DNA of 64,000 nt from Blastococcus fimeti (lineage in GTDB: Bacteria; Actinomycetota; Actinomycetes; Mycobacteriales; Geodermatophilaceae), in assembly GCA_900102115.1 (NCBI GenBank), contig FNAW01000001.1:372001-436000 (forward strand), in the 5' to 3' direction. The first letter of the stretch is position 1, and each line of letters opens with the position of its first letter. Below the pieces are notes generated by a model. The model was not told where the DNA came from. It saw nothing but the letters and a program-made list of their open reading frames with translations, and searched no databases. Below, piece after piece: positions 8,729 to 18,061 of this stretch. Both the position numbers and the translations under genes were made by a program.

Positions 8729-9718
8729 GTGGGCACCGCACTGGTGACCGGCCTGACCGGTCAGGACGGCGGCTACCTCGCCGAGCAATTGGTGGCCGCC
8801 GGCGACGTCGTGCACGGCGTCGTCTCGCCCGCTCAGGACCCCGACGGCGTGCCCGCCCACCTGCGCGTCCTGGGCGACGCGCTCGTCGTGCACGAGGCCG
8901 ACCTGCGCGACCTCGACGCCCTGACCGCCCTGGTGGACGAGGTCGAGCCCGACCGGCTGTTCAACCTGGCCGGGATGTCCAGCGTCGCCGCCTCCTGGGA
9001 GGACCCGGTGGGTGCCCTGGAGGTCAACGCCCGCCCGGTCCTCGGGCTGCTGGAGCACCTGCACCGGCGCTCGGAGCGGGGCGCGGCACCGACCCGGTTC
9101 GTGCAGGCCTCCAGCGCCGAGGTGTTCGCCGGCTGCGGCCGGACGCCGATCGACGAGTCGTGCCCGGTGACCCCGCTGAACCCCTACGGCTCGGCCAAGG
9201 CGCTGGCGCACCAGTCGGTCGGCATGTACCGGGAGCGGGGCCTGCACGCCAGCTCGCTGGTGCTGTTCAACCACGAGTCGCCGCGTCGCCCGACGCGCTT
9301 CGTCACGCGGAAGATCACCGTCGGGGTGGCCGCCATCGCCGCGGGCCGCGCCGACCGGCTCACCCTCGGCAACCTGGCGGTCCACCGCGACTGGGGGTGG
9401 GCGCCGGACTACACCCGGGCGATGGTGCTCGCGGCCGCCGCCGGGACGCCCGCCGACTACGTCGTGGCGACCGGGCGGGCGCACAGCCTCTTCGACCTGG
9501 TGGAGACCGCGTTCGCCCAGGTCGGGATCCCCGACTGGCGGCCCTACGTGGTCTCCGACGCCGCGCTGATCCGCCCGGCCGACGCCGAGGTGCTGGTGGG
9601 CGACTCGACGAAGCTGCGGACGCGGCTCGGCTGGGCCCCGACGGTGGACTTCTCCGGCATGGTCGCGGCCATGGTCGCCGCCGACGTCGCAGCGCTCGCC
9701 GGGGAGCTACCCGGCTGA
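8729..9718 (+). CDS. Gmd-like NAD(P)-dependent sugar epimerase/dehydratase (paralogue)
   Basis: A 329-residue SDR of the same subfamily as the preceding gmd. It has TGLTGQDG at residues 7-14, VQASSAEVFAG, the catalytic Y153-X3-K157 (NPYGSAK), FNHESPRRP and FVTRKITVGVA. It differs at the cofactor loop, where the first protein has LVRGQNN and this one has VVSPAQD, losing the arginine expected to recognise NADP. The GTG start is one base after the previous stop. It may be a second dehydratase with altered cofactor or substrate, or may act as partner subunit or reductase in making a particular GDP-6-deoxysugar. The gene end overlaps the convergent GT4 gene by 12 bp. Confidence 0.85.
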   Translation: MGTALVTGLTGQDGGYLAEQLVAAGDVVHGVVSPAQDPDGVPAHLRVLGDALVVHEADLRDLDALTALVDEVEPDRLFNLAGMSSVAASWEDPVGALEVNARPVLGLLEHLHRRSERGAAPTRFVQASSAEVFAGCGRTPIDESCPVTPLNPYGSAKALAHQSVGMYRERGLHASSLVLFNHESPRRPTRFVTRKITVGVAAIAAGRADRLTLGNLAVHRDWGWAPDYTRAMVLAAAAGTPADYVVATGRAHSLFDLVETAFAQVGIPDWRPYVVSDAALIRPADAEVLVGDSTKLRTRLGWAPTVDFSGMVAAMVAADVAALAGELPG

Positions 9719-11155
9719 CCTCGTGGCCGCCGGCTCCGCGCCCTCGGTGCCGGACGCGGCCGGCCGCGCCTGCGTCGCACGGGCCTCCGCCTCGAGCGCC
9801 TTGATGGTCGCGTCCTGCAGCTCGTTGAGCCGCGCCAGGATCGGGTCCACCTGGAACGCCGTCGCCTTGCGGAGGAGCTTCTTCACCAGGCGCACCGAGC
9901 GGCGGCCGTGGTTGGTGTCGGGCGGCCCCACGCGCGGGAGCCGGCGCAGCGGCGCGGACCGGAGCCCCACCTCGGCGACGGTCGCGGCCGGGGTCGTGCC
10001 GCCCGCGCCGGGCCGGGTGGACCGGCTGAGCGAGGGGCGGCTCGAGGCACGCAGCCGCACGCGGTCCTGCAGCTCGGCGCGCAGGTCGCCGCCCTCGGGG
10101 AGCTCCTCGGCCCAGCTCGGGGTCGCGGGCACGTCGGCGAGGGGAAGGCGCTCGATCATGGCCCGGCGCAGCTCGTCGTCGTCGTCGACGAAGCGCACGT
10201 CGGTCTGGCCCGCCGCCTGCTCGGCCAGCCCACCGACCCGGGTGGCGATGACCGGCCGGCCGAAGAGGGCGGCGCGCTCCATGACCCCGGAGGACCAGAT
10301 GTTGCGGTACGGCAGCACGACCACGTCCGCGGCGACGATCCACCGGTCGAAGAGCTCGTCGCTGACGTAGCCGAGGTGCAGGGTCGCGCCGTCCACGCTC
10401 GCGGCCAGGTCGGCGAGGTCGGCGGCGTGCCGCACCATGTCCGGGTCGTCGGTGCGGACCGACCCGACGACGTCGAGGCGGGCGCCGGCGACGGCCAGGC
10501 CGTCGAAGGCCTCCATCGCGCGGTCGAAGCCCTTGGAGGGCTGGACGAACCCGATCCCCAGGAAGACGAAGGCGTCCGGCGCGATGTCCAGGGACGCGCG
10601 GGCGGCCGCCCGGTCCATGCTGGTGTGCGGGCGGAAGTCCGCGCCGTGGGCGATCAGCTCGACCCGGGCGGGGTCCACCCCGAAGTCGTTGATGAAGGAC
10701 GTCCGCTCGGAGGCGGTGTGCACCTTGATCGACTCCGGCAGGTGCCACAGCCGGCGGGCGACCTGCCCGTCGGGCCGGCGGGGGTCGCCGAACCGGCCGT
10801 CGATCTCGTGGATGACGACCTCCAGACGCCGGGCCAGGGCGAACGGCACCATCAGCGCCGTGCTCTCCGCCAGCCGCGCCCGGGCGCTGCCCGGGTCGGT
10901 GTAGAAGAAGTCGGGGTGGAACTGGACGATCACCCGGTCGTAGTCGCGGATCCGCTTGGCCAGCGCCAGCGCTCCCCGCGGTCCCCGCAGGTCCAGGTGG
11001 TGATGGGCGGCGGTCGGCCCGGGCGAGAGCACCTCGACGTCGAGCCCCTCGCGGCGCAGCGCCCGCACCGTCTGCAGGGCGTAGGACGCGATGCCGTCCC
11101 GCACCGGGGGGTACGGCGAGATCATCAGCACCCGCTCGCGGCGCTCGGCGGTCAC
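9707..11155 (-). CDS. GT4 family glycosyltransferase with extended C-terminus
   Basis: A 482-residue GT-B protein. From the GTG at 11155, which overlaps the TGA of the upstream gene (GTGA), it reads VTAERRERVLMISPYPPVRDGIASYA. HEIDGRFGD, GIGFVQPSKGFDRAMEAF and YRNIWSSGVMERAALFGRPV follow in the two Rossmann domains. Longer upstream starts would overlap the preceding gene heavily and lack conservation. After the GT domains there is a ~100-residue low-complexity, basic region and a helical end (KKLLRKATAFQVDPILARL), which could be a membrane or partner-binding tail. It probably extends a lipid-linked glycan. Specificity is unknown. Confidence 0.83.
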   Translation of the reverse strand: MTAERRERVLMISPYPPVRDGIASYALQTVRALRREGLDVEVLSPGPTAAHHHLDLRGPRGALALAKRIRDYDRVIVQFHPDFFYTDPGSARARLAESTALMVPFALARRLEVVIHEIDGRFGDPRRPDGQVARRLWHLPESIKVHTASERTSFINDFGVDPARVELIAHGADFRPHTSMDRAAARASLDIAPDAFVFLGIGFVQPSKGFDRAMEAFDGLAVAGARLDVVGSVRTDDPDMVRHAADLADLAASVDGATLHLGYVSDELFDRWIVAADVVVLPYRNIWSSGVMERAALFGRPVIATRVGGLAEQAAGQTDVRFVDDDDELRRAMIERLPLADVPATPSWAEELPEGGDLRAELQDRVRLRASSRPSLSRSTRPGAGGTTPAATVAEVGLRSAPLRRLPRVGPPDTNHGRRSVRLVKKLLRKATAFQVDPILARLNELQDATIKALEAEARATQARPAASGTEGAEPAATRSAG

Positions 11156-12354
11156 GGCGTCGTCCACGTGCTCAGTCCCTTCTCGACCCCGTCGAGGACG
11201 CGGTCCCAGGTGTAGCTCTCGAGCACGTAGTCGCGCCCGCCCTTCGCCAGCCGGCGCGCCATGTCCGGCGCCTCGGCGACCAGCCGGAGGCACTCGACGA
11301 ACTCGGCCTCGTCGTCGTAGACCAGGCCGGCCCCGGAGCGCTCGCAGTGCCAGCGCACCACGTCGCTGCCCCCGTTCGCGATGACCGGGGTGCCGGCCAG
11401 CCAGGCCTCCATGACCGTGCGCGAGAAGGCCTCGAACCGGCTCGACTGGATGTAGGCCTCCGCCGCGGCGAAGGCGTTGTCACGCTCGGCGTCGGGGAGG
11501 AAGCCCAGGTCGAAGACCCGGCCCTCCAGCGACGGCGGCGGGTTGACGTCGCCCGAGCCGAAGGTGACCAGCGACAGGGGCAGGCCGCCCTCCACCGCCC
11601 GGCCGAAGGCCGCGAGCATCTCCTCCCAGCCCTTGGCCCCCTCGCGGCGCCCGGCGTACAGGACGAACCGCTCCGGCAGGTCGTAGCGCTCGCGGAAGCC
11701 CTGGGGGTCGTAGCTCTCGGGCACCTCGACGCCGCAGCCGACGACGTCGTGCGGCGCCAGCTTGGGCGACACGCGGTGGGCCAGCTCGTGCTCGGGCTCG
11801 GTCTGGAAGAACAGCCCGGCGATGCCGGAGAGCACCGGCTGGAAGACGTCGAGGTAGGCGGCCGGCTCGTCGTGCAGGCACGTCCACAGCACGCTCTTCT
11901 CCGGCAGCAGCTGGCTGCCGGCGTACGCGGGCCAGAAGACGTAGGGCCCGTAGATCAGGGCCCGGTAGTCCTCCCCGTGGTCGAGCAGGTGGTGGTACAT
12001 CTCCGGGGACCGCATGCCCGCGTTGATCCACCGCTGCTGCTGGACCAGACCCAGCGGCTGACCGGTGGCGACGGCGTGGTCGAGCCAGCCCCGCTCCGGG
12101 TCGTCCTCGAAGACCGCGGGGAAGCGGCGCACCTTCAGGCCGCCCTCGACGGACTCCCCCGCCGGCAGGACGTTCTCCCAGCCGAAGTGGTCGAGTGCGC
12201 AGGTGGTCAGGACCTCCACGTCCCACCCGCGGGCAGCGAGGCGGCGGCCCATCTCGGCGAGCACGATCTCCGCGCCGCCGACCATCCCCTCCCCGTAGCG
12301 GGCGGGCACCACGGCGATCCGGCCGCGACGGTCGATCGGCTCGATCGAGCTCAT
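11152..12354 (-). CDS. GT4 family glycosyltransferase (GT-B)
   Basis: A 400-residue enzyme. GRIAVVPARYGEGMVGGAEIVLAEM opens the acceptor domain. LPERFVLYAGRREGAKGWEE and SSRFEAFSRTVMEAWLAGTPVI form the donor site. The ATG at 12354 is chosen over longer alternatives because GGGAG stands ahead of it and the earlier residues are non-conserved. It lies 43 bases downstream of wzt and is coupled to the next GT4 gene by GTGA. These genes with wzm-wzt look like one transcription unit for making and exporting a surface polysaccharide. The sugar is unknown. Confidence 0.85.
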   Translation of the reverse strand: MSSIEPIDRRGRIAVVPARYGEGMVGGAEIVLAEMGRRLAARGWDVEVLTTCALDHFGWENVLPAGESVEGGLKVRRFPAVFEDDPERGWLDHAVATGQPLGLVQQQRWINAGMRSPEMYHHLLDHGEDYRALIYGPYVFWPAYAGSQLLPEKSVLWTCLHDEPAAYLDVFQPVLSGIAGLFFQTEPEHELAHRVSPKLAPHDVVGCGVEVPESYDPQGFRERYDLPERFVLYAGRREGAKGWEEMLAAFGRAVEGGLPLSLVTFGSGDVNPPPSLEGRVFDLGFLPDAERDNAFAAAEAYIQSSRFEAFSRTVMEAWLAGTPVIANGGSDVVRWHCERSGAGLVYDDEAEFVECLRLVAEAPDMARRLAKGGRDYVLESYTWDRVLDGVEKGLSTWTTP

Positions 12355-12397
12355 GTCGTCTCCCTCGGTCGGTCGGTCGGCTGCTGCAGCGGGCACG

Positions 12398-13642
12398 TCA
12401 GCGCTCACCCGCGGCGCTCTCGAGCGGCACGCCACCGCGCGGGACGGCCTGGTCGCCGACCCGGTAGCCGGGCCGCAGGTGCACGGCGCCGTCCTCGTAG
12501 GCGTCGGTCACGACCCGGAACGTCGCCAGCCGGTTGACGCGGTGGTACACGATCTTGTTGCCGGTCGAGGCGACGGCGATGCTGACCTGGTAGACGCCCT
12601 CGGACAGCGGCACCTCCGGGAACTCGACCGTGACCTCCTCCGGCGCGCCGGTCAGCTCGGGCAGCGAGAAACCCTGCATGTCGCTGTTGGCTCCCCAGAC
12701 GACCTGACCACCGCTGTCCTCGAGCGCGACCCCCACGATCCAGTCGTCCAGCCGGCTCCCCGGGTCGACCCGGAAGCGCACCTGGAGGCCGGCACCGGAG
12801 GGCAGGGTACGCACCGGCCGTCCGTCGAGGTCGGCCACCGACACGTCGGAGATCGTCACCCGGCGGGTGCCCTGGGCGGCGATGTCGACGTTCTCCTCCT
12901 CGGCCTCCTCGGCGGCCTGGTTCAGGTCGCGGAAGGCGCGGACCGCCTCGGTGGGCGTGCCGTCGACCAGCTGGTTGCCGTGGTCGAGCAGGACGGCCCG
13001 GTCGCACAGCTGGCGCACCTGGTCCAGGCCGTGGCTGACGAAGACGATGGTGCGGCCCTCGCGCTGGAAGCGCCGGATGCGGTCCAGGCACTTGCGCTGG
13101 AACGGCTCGTCGCCGACCGACAGCACCTCGTCGACCAGCAGGATCTCCGGGTCGACGTGCACCGCGACGGCGAACGCCAGGCGCACGTACATGCCGCTGG
13201 AGTAGAACTTGACCTGGGTGTCGATGAAGTTCTCGATGCCCGAGAAGTCGACGATCTCGTCGAAGTACCCGTCGGTCTGTTTGCGGGTGAGACCGAGGAT
13301 CGCGGCGTTGAGGTAGACGTTCTCGCGGCCGGTGAGGTCGCCGTGGAACCCGGCGCCGAGCTCGAGGAGCGCGGCCAGCCGGCCCCGCCGCTCGACGTAC
13401 CCGCTGGACGGCGTGAGGATGCCGCCGATGATCTTGAGCAGGGTGCTCTTGCCGGAGCCGTTGTGCCCGATCAGGCCGGTGGTGCTGCCCGAGGCGAAGG
13501 TCAGGTCGATGTCGCGCAGCGCCCAGAAGGACTCGGCGTTCTCGCGGGAGCGGCGGGCGTTGACCAGCCGCTCCTTGAGCGACTTGTCCTTGCGCAGCGC
13601 GAACTGCTTGGAGACGTCGTGGACGCGGATCACGTCGGTCAT
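12398..13642 (-). CDS. wzt: Polysaccharide ABC exporter ATPase with C-terminal glycan-binding domain
   Basis: A 414-residue ATPase of the Wzt/TagH type that powers export of a lipid-linked polysaccharide through Wzm. Walker A GHNGSGKST is at residues 59-67, the signature SSGM near 148-152 inside KFYSSGMYVRLAFA, Walker B ILLVDEVLSVGDE near 167-178, and the switch histidine in VFVSHG. From about residue 255 a beta-sandwich-like tail (VTISDVSVADLDG, LEDSGGQVVWGANSDMQG) matches Wzt C-terminal domains, which bind the capped end of the glycan. The ATG at 13642 lies five bases after the permease stop. Confidence 0.93.
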   Translation of the reverse strand: MTDVIRVHDVSKQFALRKDKSLKERLVNARRSRENAESFWALRDIDLTFASGSTTGLIGHNGSGKSTLLKIIGGILTPSSGYVERRGRLAALLELGAGFHGDLTGRENVYLNAAILGLTRKQTDGYFDEIVDFSGIENFIDTQVKFYSSGMYVRLAFAVAVHVDPEILLVDEVLSVGDEPFQRKCLDRIRRFQREGRTIVFVSHGLDQVRQLCDRAVLLDHGNQLVDGTPTEAVRAFRDLNQAAEEAEEENVDIAAQGTRRVTISDVSVADLDGRPVRTLPSGAGLQVRFRVDPGSRLDDWIVGVALEDSGGQVVWGANSDMQGFSLPELTGAPEEVTVEFPEVPLSEGVYQVSIAVASTGNKIVYHRVNRLATFRVVTDAYEDGAVHLRPGYRVGDQAVPRGGVPLESAAGER

Positions 13643-13647
13643 GGCGG

Positions 13648-14631
13648 TCAGAGCTCCTGCGCGAAGTTGCCCTGGGACCGGGCGAAGAGCCGCTGGGCGA
13701 CCCAGACGAAGACCAGCCCCGCCGCGATCAGCACCCCGAGGCGGACGTAGAGGTTGCCGTCGTAGTAGAACGCCGCGCCGGCCTCGGTCTGGCCACCGGG
13801 CCACAGCGCCCGCTGGAAGGCCAGCACGATGTTCGCCATCGGGTTGGCCAGGTAGACCTGGAACAGCCAGGCGAGGTCGTTGTCGACGGTCAGCGTGGTC
13901 CGGACCTTGGTCCAGTCGTAGACGATCGGCGTCATCCAGAACCACAGCAGCAGGCCGACCTCGACGAGGTGGGTGACGTCGCGGAGGAAGACGTTGCTGG
14001 CCGCGAGGATGAGGCCGAGCCCGACCGAGAAGAGCAGCAGGGCCACGAGCGCGAGCGGGATCAGCGGGAGGTTCGCCGGCGACGGGAAGCTCCAGGTCGC
14101 GAGGTAGGCGAGGATCAGGATCACCGCCTGCAGCAGCACGTTGATCATCGCCGCGCCCACGACCGACAGCGGGAACAACTCGCGCGGGAAGTACACCTTC
14201 TTCACCAGGCCGGCGTTGCCGACGATGGACCCGGTGCAGCCGCCGATGATGTCGGTGAACAGCGTCCAGGCCAGCAGCCCGGTGAACAGGTAGATGCCGA
14301 ATCCGGGGATGACCTTGCCCGACCCCAGGAAGACGCCGATCGCGACCGCGTAGACCAGCAGGTACAGCAGCGGCCGCAGCAGGGTCCAGACGAACCCGAG
14401 GACGCTGTCCTTGTACTTGACCTTCAGCTCTTTGCGGATCAGCTGCCCGAGCAGCTCGCGGTAGGCCCAGATGTCGCGGACGGTCGGCACGAAGCCCCGC
14501 CAGAAGGACACGGGCTGGTTGACGCGCTCCAGCGGCTGGTCCTCGAGGGGCGCCTCGCCGGCTCCGACGGCGGGCCCGATGGTCCGCGTCGGTGCGGCCG
14601 GGGAGGCAGCACCCCGTTGCTGATGTGGCAT
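13648..14631 (-). CDS. wzm: Polysaccharide ABC exporter permease
   Basis: A 327-residue ABC-2 type permease (Wzm/TagG). A ~60-residue cytoplasmic N-terminus precedes IRKELKVKYKDSVLGFVWTLLRP, the amphipathic gate helix characteristic of the family. Six membrane segments follow, including VYAVAIGVFLGSGKVI and LWFWMTPIVYDW. It forms the membrane channel for the lipid-linked glycan made by the neighbouring transferases. The ATG at 14631 fits a leaderless transcript (TACGAT ends seven bases upstream). The gene is divergent from the GT gene at 14789. Confidence 0.92.
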   Translation of the reverse strand: MPHQQRGAASPAAPTRTIGPAVGAGEAPLEDQPLERVNQPVSFWRGFVPTVRDIWAYRELLGQLIRKELKVKYKDSVLGFVWTLLRPLLYLLVYAVAIGVFLGSGKVIPGFGIYLFTGLLAWTLFTDIIGGCTGSIVGNAGLVKKVYFPRELFPLSVVGAAMINVLLQAVILILAYLATWSFPSPANLPLIPLALVALLLFSVGLGLILAASNVFLRDVTHLVEVGLLLWFWMTPIVYDWTKVRTTLTVDNDLAWLFQVYLANPMANIVLAFQRALWPGGQTEAGAAFYYDGNLYVRLGVLIAAGLVFVWVAQRLFARSQGNFAQEL

Positions 14632-14644
14632 GGCAGCGATCGTA
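14632..14644 (-). promoter_or_regulatory. Candidate leaderless -10 element for wzm-wzt-GT operon
   Basis: On the minus strand TACGAT (14644-14639) is followed by seven bases and the ATG. The 157-bp divergent gap also holds TAGGGT (14730-14735) for the plus-strand GT gene. Confidence 0.45.
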
Positions 14645-14788
14645 CGTACCGGTCCGCCTCGCACGACCGCGCCACAGAACAGGTGGCCCAGACCCCTCGC
14701 CCGTCCCGCGGGCCCCACGTCGCAGCGGCTAGGGTTCTGGTCCGGGACGAGGAAGCGGGGGGACGCCCCGGGTACGGAGGGCGGTCAC

Positions 14789-15808
14789 GTGGACATCGTC
14801 GTGTGCGGGGCGCAGAAGCCCTTCGTGCGAGGCGGCGCCGAGCAGCACCAGGAGAACCTGGTGGCGGCCCTCGAGACCGCCGGTCACCGGGTCGACCTCG
14901 TCCGGCTGCCCGTGGCCTGGGAGAAGGGCCGGTTGTTCGACTCCCCCCTCGCCTGGCGCATGGTCCCGGTCGACGCCGACCTCGTCATCGCGACGAACTT
15001 CCCGTCGTACTTCGTGCAGCACCCGAACAAGGTCGTCTGGCTCCTGCACCAGCACCGCGGCGCCTACGACGGCTTCGAGGCCGGCGCGTCGTGGTCGGAC
15101 TTCGCCTGGGACGACGTCAGCCTCGAGGAGCAGCGGCTGCTGACGGAGTGGGACGTCGCCGCTCTGTCCGAGGCGCGCACGGTGTTCAGCAACTCCGGGG
15201 TGGTCAGCCGGCGGCTCGCCCGCTTCAACGGCCTGGACAGCACCCCCCTGGCCCATCCGCCGCCGCTGCACGAGGTCCTGCACCCCGGGGAGTTCGGCGA
15301 CTACGTCCTCTCCGTGCAGCGGCAGGAGGAGAACAAGCGGCCGCACCTCCTCGTCGAGGCCATGGCCCATGTCCCCTCGCCGGTCCGCGCCGTGATGGCC
15401 GGCCGGGGCGAGCTCCTCGACCAGGTCCGCCGGCACGTCGAGGACGCCGGCCTCGCCGGGAAGGTCGAGCTCCCGGGCTTCGTGCCCGACGCCGACCTGG
15501 TCGAGCTGTACGCCGGCGCGCTCGCCGTCGTCTACGTCCCGGAGGACGAGGACTACGGCTACACCACGCTGCAGGCCTTCTACGCGGGCAAGCCGGTGAT
15601 CTGCGCGGCCGACTCGGGCGCGGTGCTGGACTGGGTGGAGGACGGCGTGACGGGGCTGGTCTGCGACGGGACCCCCGAGGGCCTGGCCGCGGCGATCCGC
15701 CGGCTGGCCGACGACCCGGCGCTGGCGCAGCGGCTCGGCGCGGCGGGCCGCGAGCGCATCGCCGACCTGTCCTGGGCCGACGTCGTGGCGCGGCTCACGG
15801 CGCCGTGA
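14789..15808 (+). CDS. GT4-type glycosyltransferase
   Basis: A 339-residue GT-B protein. The GTG at 14789 is chosen because GGAGGG lies seven bases ahead and the fold starts immediately (VDIVVCGAQKPFVRGGAEQHQ). WLLHQHRGAYDGF, VLSVQRQEENKRPHLLVEAM, VMAGRG and PEDEDYGYTTLQAFYAGKPVI match the donor domain, although the EX7E region is altered to EDEDYGYTTLQAF. It heads a plus-strand operon in which each of the next two genes overlaps the previous by GTGA. It probably acts in the same polysaccharide pathway. Specificity is unknown. Confidence 0.83.
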   Translation: MDIVVCGAQKPFVRGGAEQHQENLVAALETAGHRVDLVRLPVAWEKGRLFDSPLAWRMVPVDADLVIATNFPSYFVQHPNKVVWLLHQHRGAYDGFEAGASWSDFAWDDVSLEEQRLLTEWDVAALSEARTVFSNSGVVSRRLARFNGLDSTPLAHPPPLHEVLHPGEFGDYVLSVQRQEENKRPHLLVEAMAHVPSPVRAVMAGRGELLDQVRRHVEDAGLAGKVELPGFVPDADLVELYAGALAVVYVPEDEDYGYTTLQAFYAGKPVICAADSGAVLDWVEDGVTGLVCDGTPEGLAAAIRRLADDPALAQRLGAAGRERIADLSWADVVARLTAP

Positions 15809-16716
15809 CCGCGCCCGTCCGCCTGGCCGTCCACGTCGGCCGCGACGTCCCCGACGGCCTCACCGCGGTGCTGTCCGCGCTCCCGCCGGACGTGCAGCCG
15901 GTCGCCGCCTCCGCGCGCGAGGCGCTGCCGGAGGGCACGGTGGCGCACCTCTACTGCAGCGACGCCCTCCCCCGTCGCCCGGCGACCCCGTACGCCGTCT
16001 GGCGGGTGCCCGGGGCGGATGTGGGCGACCTCGGCGACGTCCCGGCGCTCGCGGATGCCGGGGCCCGGCACGTCCGCCCCGGCGACCTCCAGGTGTCCCT
16101 GCGCGCCTGGCCCGACTCCGCCCGCCCGGTCCTGCCGTTCACCCGTGCCGGCCTGCGCCGCGTGCGGGACCTGCCCGCCCGCCTCGTCGGGGAGGCCCGG
16201 AGCGACGGCGTCTCGTGGGGCGCGCCCGGCGAGCACCCGGCCGAGGCGCCGCTCGACACCTGGCCGACGCTCGCCGCGCTGGCGTCGGCCGTGATCGCCA
16301 CCGGCGAGGAGCTGTGGACCGCCCTCGCCTGGGCCGCCCCCGCCGTGACCGACGCGGCCGGTGCCCGGTTGCTCGGCCTGACGCCGGACGTGGACGTGCT
16401 GGTCGGCGCCGACCCGGTCACCCGGGCCCGGCTCGCCGCCGAGCTGGCGGACGACGACCTGCGTGCCGCCCGGCTGGCTCGCAGCGGCTGGCAGACCGCC
16501 CGCTCGCACCGGCCCGCGGGGGTCGCCGCGGAGCTGTGCCGCCGCCTGGGCGTCCGGCCGGCCCCGCGCAGCACCGTGTCAGGCTTGACCGCGGCCCTGG
16601 ACGCACTGGGCACCCCACCGCACAGCCTCGTCCGACGGCGGGCCCGCGCGGCCACCGCCGGGTTGCCGGGCGCCGTGACCTCCGGCTGGCGACCGGACCG
16701 AGAGGAGCACTCGTGA
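15805..16716 (+). CDS. Uncharacterised protein of the polysaccharide locus
   Basis: A 303-residue protein I do not recognise. The GTG at 15805 overlaps the previous stop (GTGA), and its own TGA overlaps the next GTG, so it sits in the middle of a translationally coupled trio. It is soluble in appearance: no signal peptide or membrane helix, alternating beta/alpha segments (VRLAVHVGRDVPDGLTAVL, TPYAVWRVPGADVGD) and an Arg/Ala-rich helical C-terminus (LARSGWQTARSHRPAGVAAEL). The C-terminal half resembles the end of GT-B proteins in layout, with a position like GADPVTRARLAAEL, but no nucleotide-sugar motif is visible. It could be a degenerate glycosyltransferase or an accessory subunit. Confidence 0.7.
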   Translation: MTAPVRLAVHVGRDVPDGLTAVLSALPPDVQPVAASAREALPEGTVAHLYCSDALPRRPATPYAVWRVPGADVGDLGDVPALADAGARHVRPGDLQVSLRAWPDSARPVLPFTRAGLRRVRDLPARLVGEARSDGVSWGAPGEHPAEAPLDTWPTLAALASAVIATGEELWTALAWAAPAVTDAAGARLLGLTPDVDVLVGADPVTRARLAAELADDDLRAARLARSGWQTARSHRPAGVAAELCRRLGVRPAPRSTVSGLTAALDALGTPPHSLVRRRARAATAGLPGAVTSGWRPDREEHS

Positions 16717-18050
16717 GCACCCCCGACCCGACCAGCGCCGAGGCCGTCGAGCGGCTCCGCAGCGCGGTCAGCCCGCCCGCCCCGCCGGAGCAGCCTCCGG
16801 CCCCCCGTCGGTGGGAGCGCGCCGCCGCCCGCGTGGCCGGTCGTGGCCGGCGCGCCGCCGCCGGGCTGGCCCGCCGCGGACTGACCCCTGTGCTGCGCCG
16901 CGCCGAGGTCGAGGTGGGCTCCCGGGTGCAGCGGATGGTCGCCGAGGCCCTCGACGGCGATCCCGCCCTCGCCCAGGTGCGCGAGGTGTCCCAGCGCGGG
17001 GGCCTGGACCCCCAGCTCATCCGCGAGCGCGACGCGACGGTGCACAGCGCCCACGTGAACCTGGAGCTGCTCAAGGGCGAGCTGCGGCACGTGCAGACCA
17101 CGCTCGACGAGCTCGGCATGGCGTTCGCGCCCGGGACCGGGCTGGCCGGCGCGGGCGCCCGCTACGCCGAGCTGCGGGAATCGGTCTACGCGCTGGAGCG
17201 ACGGCTGCGGACCGCCGGCAGCGCGCCGGTTGCGCCCTCGAACCCCTCGGACCAGGCGGACCCGGCTGACCCGGCGGACCCGGCTGCGGCGCCGATCGCG
17301 CGGGCCACGCCTGCGGAGGGCGCCCCGGCGGTGCTGTCCTCGACCCTGTTCGACTACGTAGGCTTCGAGCGACGGTTCCGCGGCGACCCGGACGCCATCC
17401 TCACCACCCTCGTCGACCGCTACGCCGACCTGCTGTCCGACCACCAGCCGGTCGTGGACGTCGGGTGCGGTCGCGGTGAGCTGCTCGGGATGCTCGCCGA
17501 GCGCGGGATCGACGTCATCGGCGTCGAGCCCGACCCGGGGATGGCCGCCGAGGCCCGGGCTCGCGGGATCCGCGTGCACGAGGAACTGGCCGGCGACTGG
17601 CTGCGCTCGGTCCCGGACGGGTCGCTCGGGGCGATCATCACCACGCACGTCCTCGAGCACCTCGAGCTCGACGACATGATCGAGCTCCTCGAGCTGGCGG
17701 CGGTGAAGCTGGGTCCGGACTCGGTCTTCATCAGCGAGACCCCCAACCCCGCCTCGCTGATCGTGCTGGGCAACTCCTACCTGCTCGACCCGACGCACGT
17801 CCGGCCGCTGCACCCGAGCCTGCTGGCGTTCCTGTGCGAGAAGGCCGGCTTCCGGGACGTCCGGCTGCGGTTCTACAGCCCGGCGGAGGACTACCACCTG
17901 CCGATGACCGCGGTCGACGAGGACGCCCCGGCGTGGGCCCGGGAGCTCACGGCCTCGGTGAACAAGGGCTTCACCGTGCTCAACGAGGTGCTCTTCGGCC
18001 CCCAGGACTACGCGGTGATCGCCCGCACGCCCCCGGCCCCCGAGTCCTGA
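16713..18050 (+). CDS. SAM-dependent methyltransferase with long N-terminal helical region
   Basis: A 445-residue protein. The N-terminal ~200 residues are charged, helical and possibly coiled-coil (RDATVHSAHVNLELLKGEL), followed by a Pro/Ala/Asp linker. The class I methyltransferase fold begins near residue 210: VVDVGCGRGELLGML (motif I), VIGVEPDPG, IITTHVLEHLELDDM and ISETPNPASL. Domains with a helical partner of this kind cap or modify the end of O-polysaccharides, as WbdD-type enzymes do in other bacteria, and set chain length. A clear ribosome binding site (GAGAGGAG) precedes the GTG, which overlaps the previous stop. Methylation of the exported glycan is inferred from context. Confidence 0.83.
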   Translation: MSTPDPTSAEAVERLRSAVSPPAPPEQPPAPRRWERAAARVAGRGRRAAAGLARRGLTPVLRRAEVEVGSRVQRMVAEALDGDPALAQVREVSQRGGLDPQLIRERDATVHSAHVNLELLKGELRHVQTTLDELGMAFAPGTGLAGAGARYAELRESVYALERRLRTAGSAPVAPSNPSDQADPADPADPAAAPIARATPAEGAPAVLSSTLFDYVGFERRFRGDPDAILTTLVDRYADLLSDHQPVVDVGCGRGELLGMLAERGIDVIGVEPDPGMAAEARARGIRVHEELAGDWLRSVPDGSLGAIITTHVLEHLELDDMIELLELAAVKLGPDSVFISETPNPASLIVLGNSYLLDPTHVRPLHPSLLAFLCEKAGFRDVRLRFYSPAEDYHLPMTAVDEDAPAWARELTASVNKGFTVLNEVLFGPQDYAVIARTPPAPES

Positions 18051-18061
18051 CCGGCGCACCC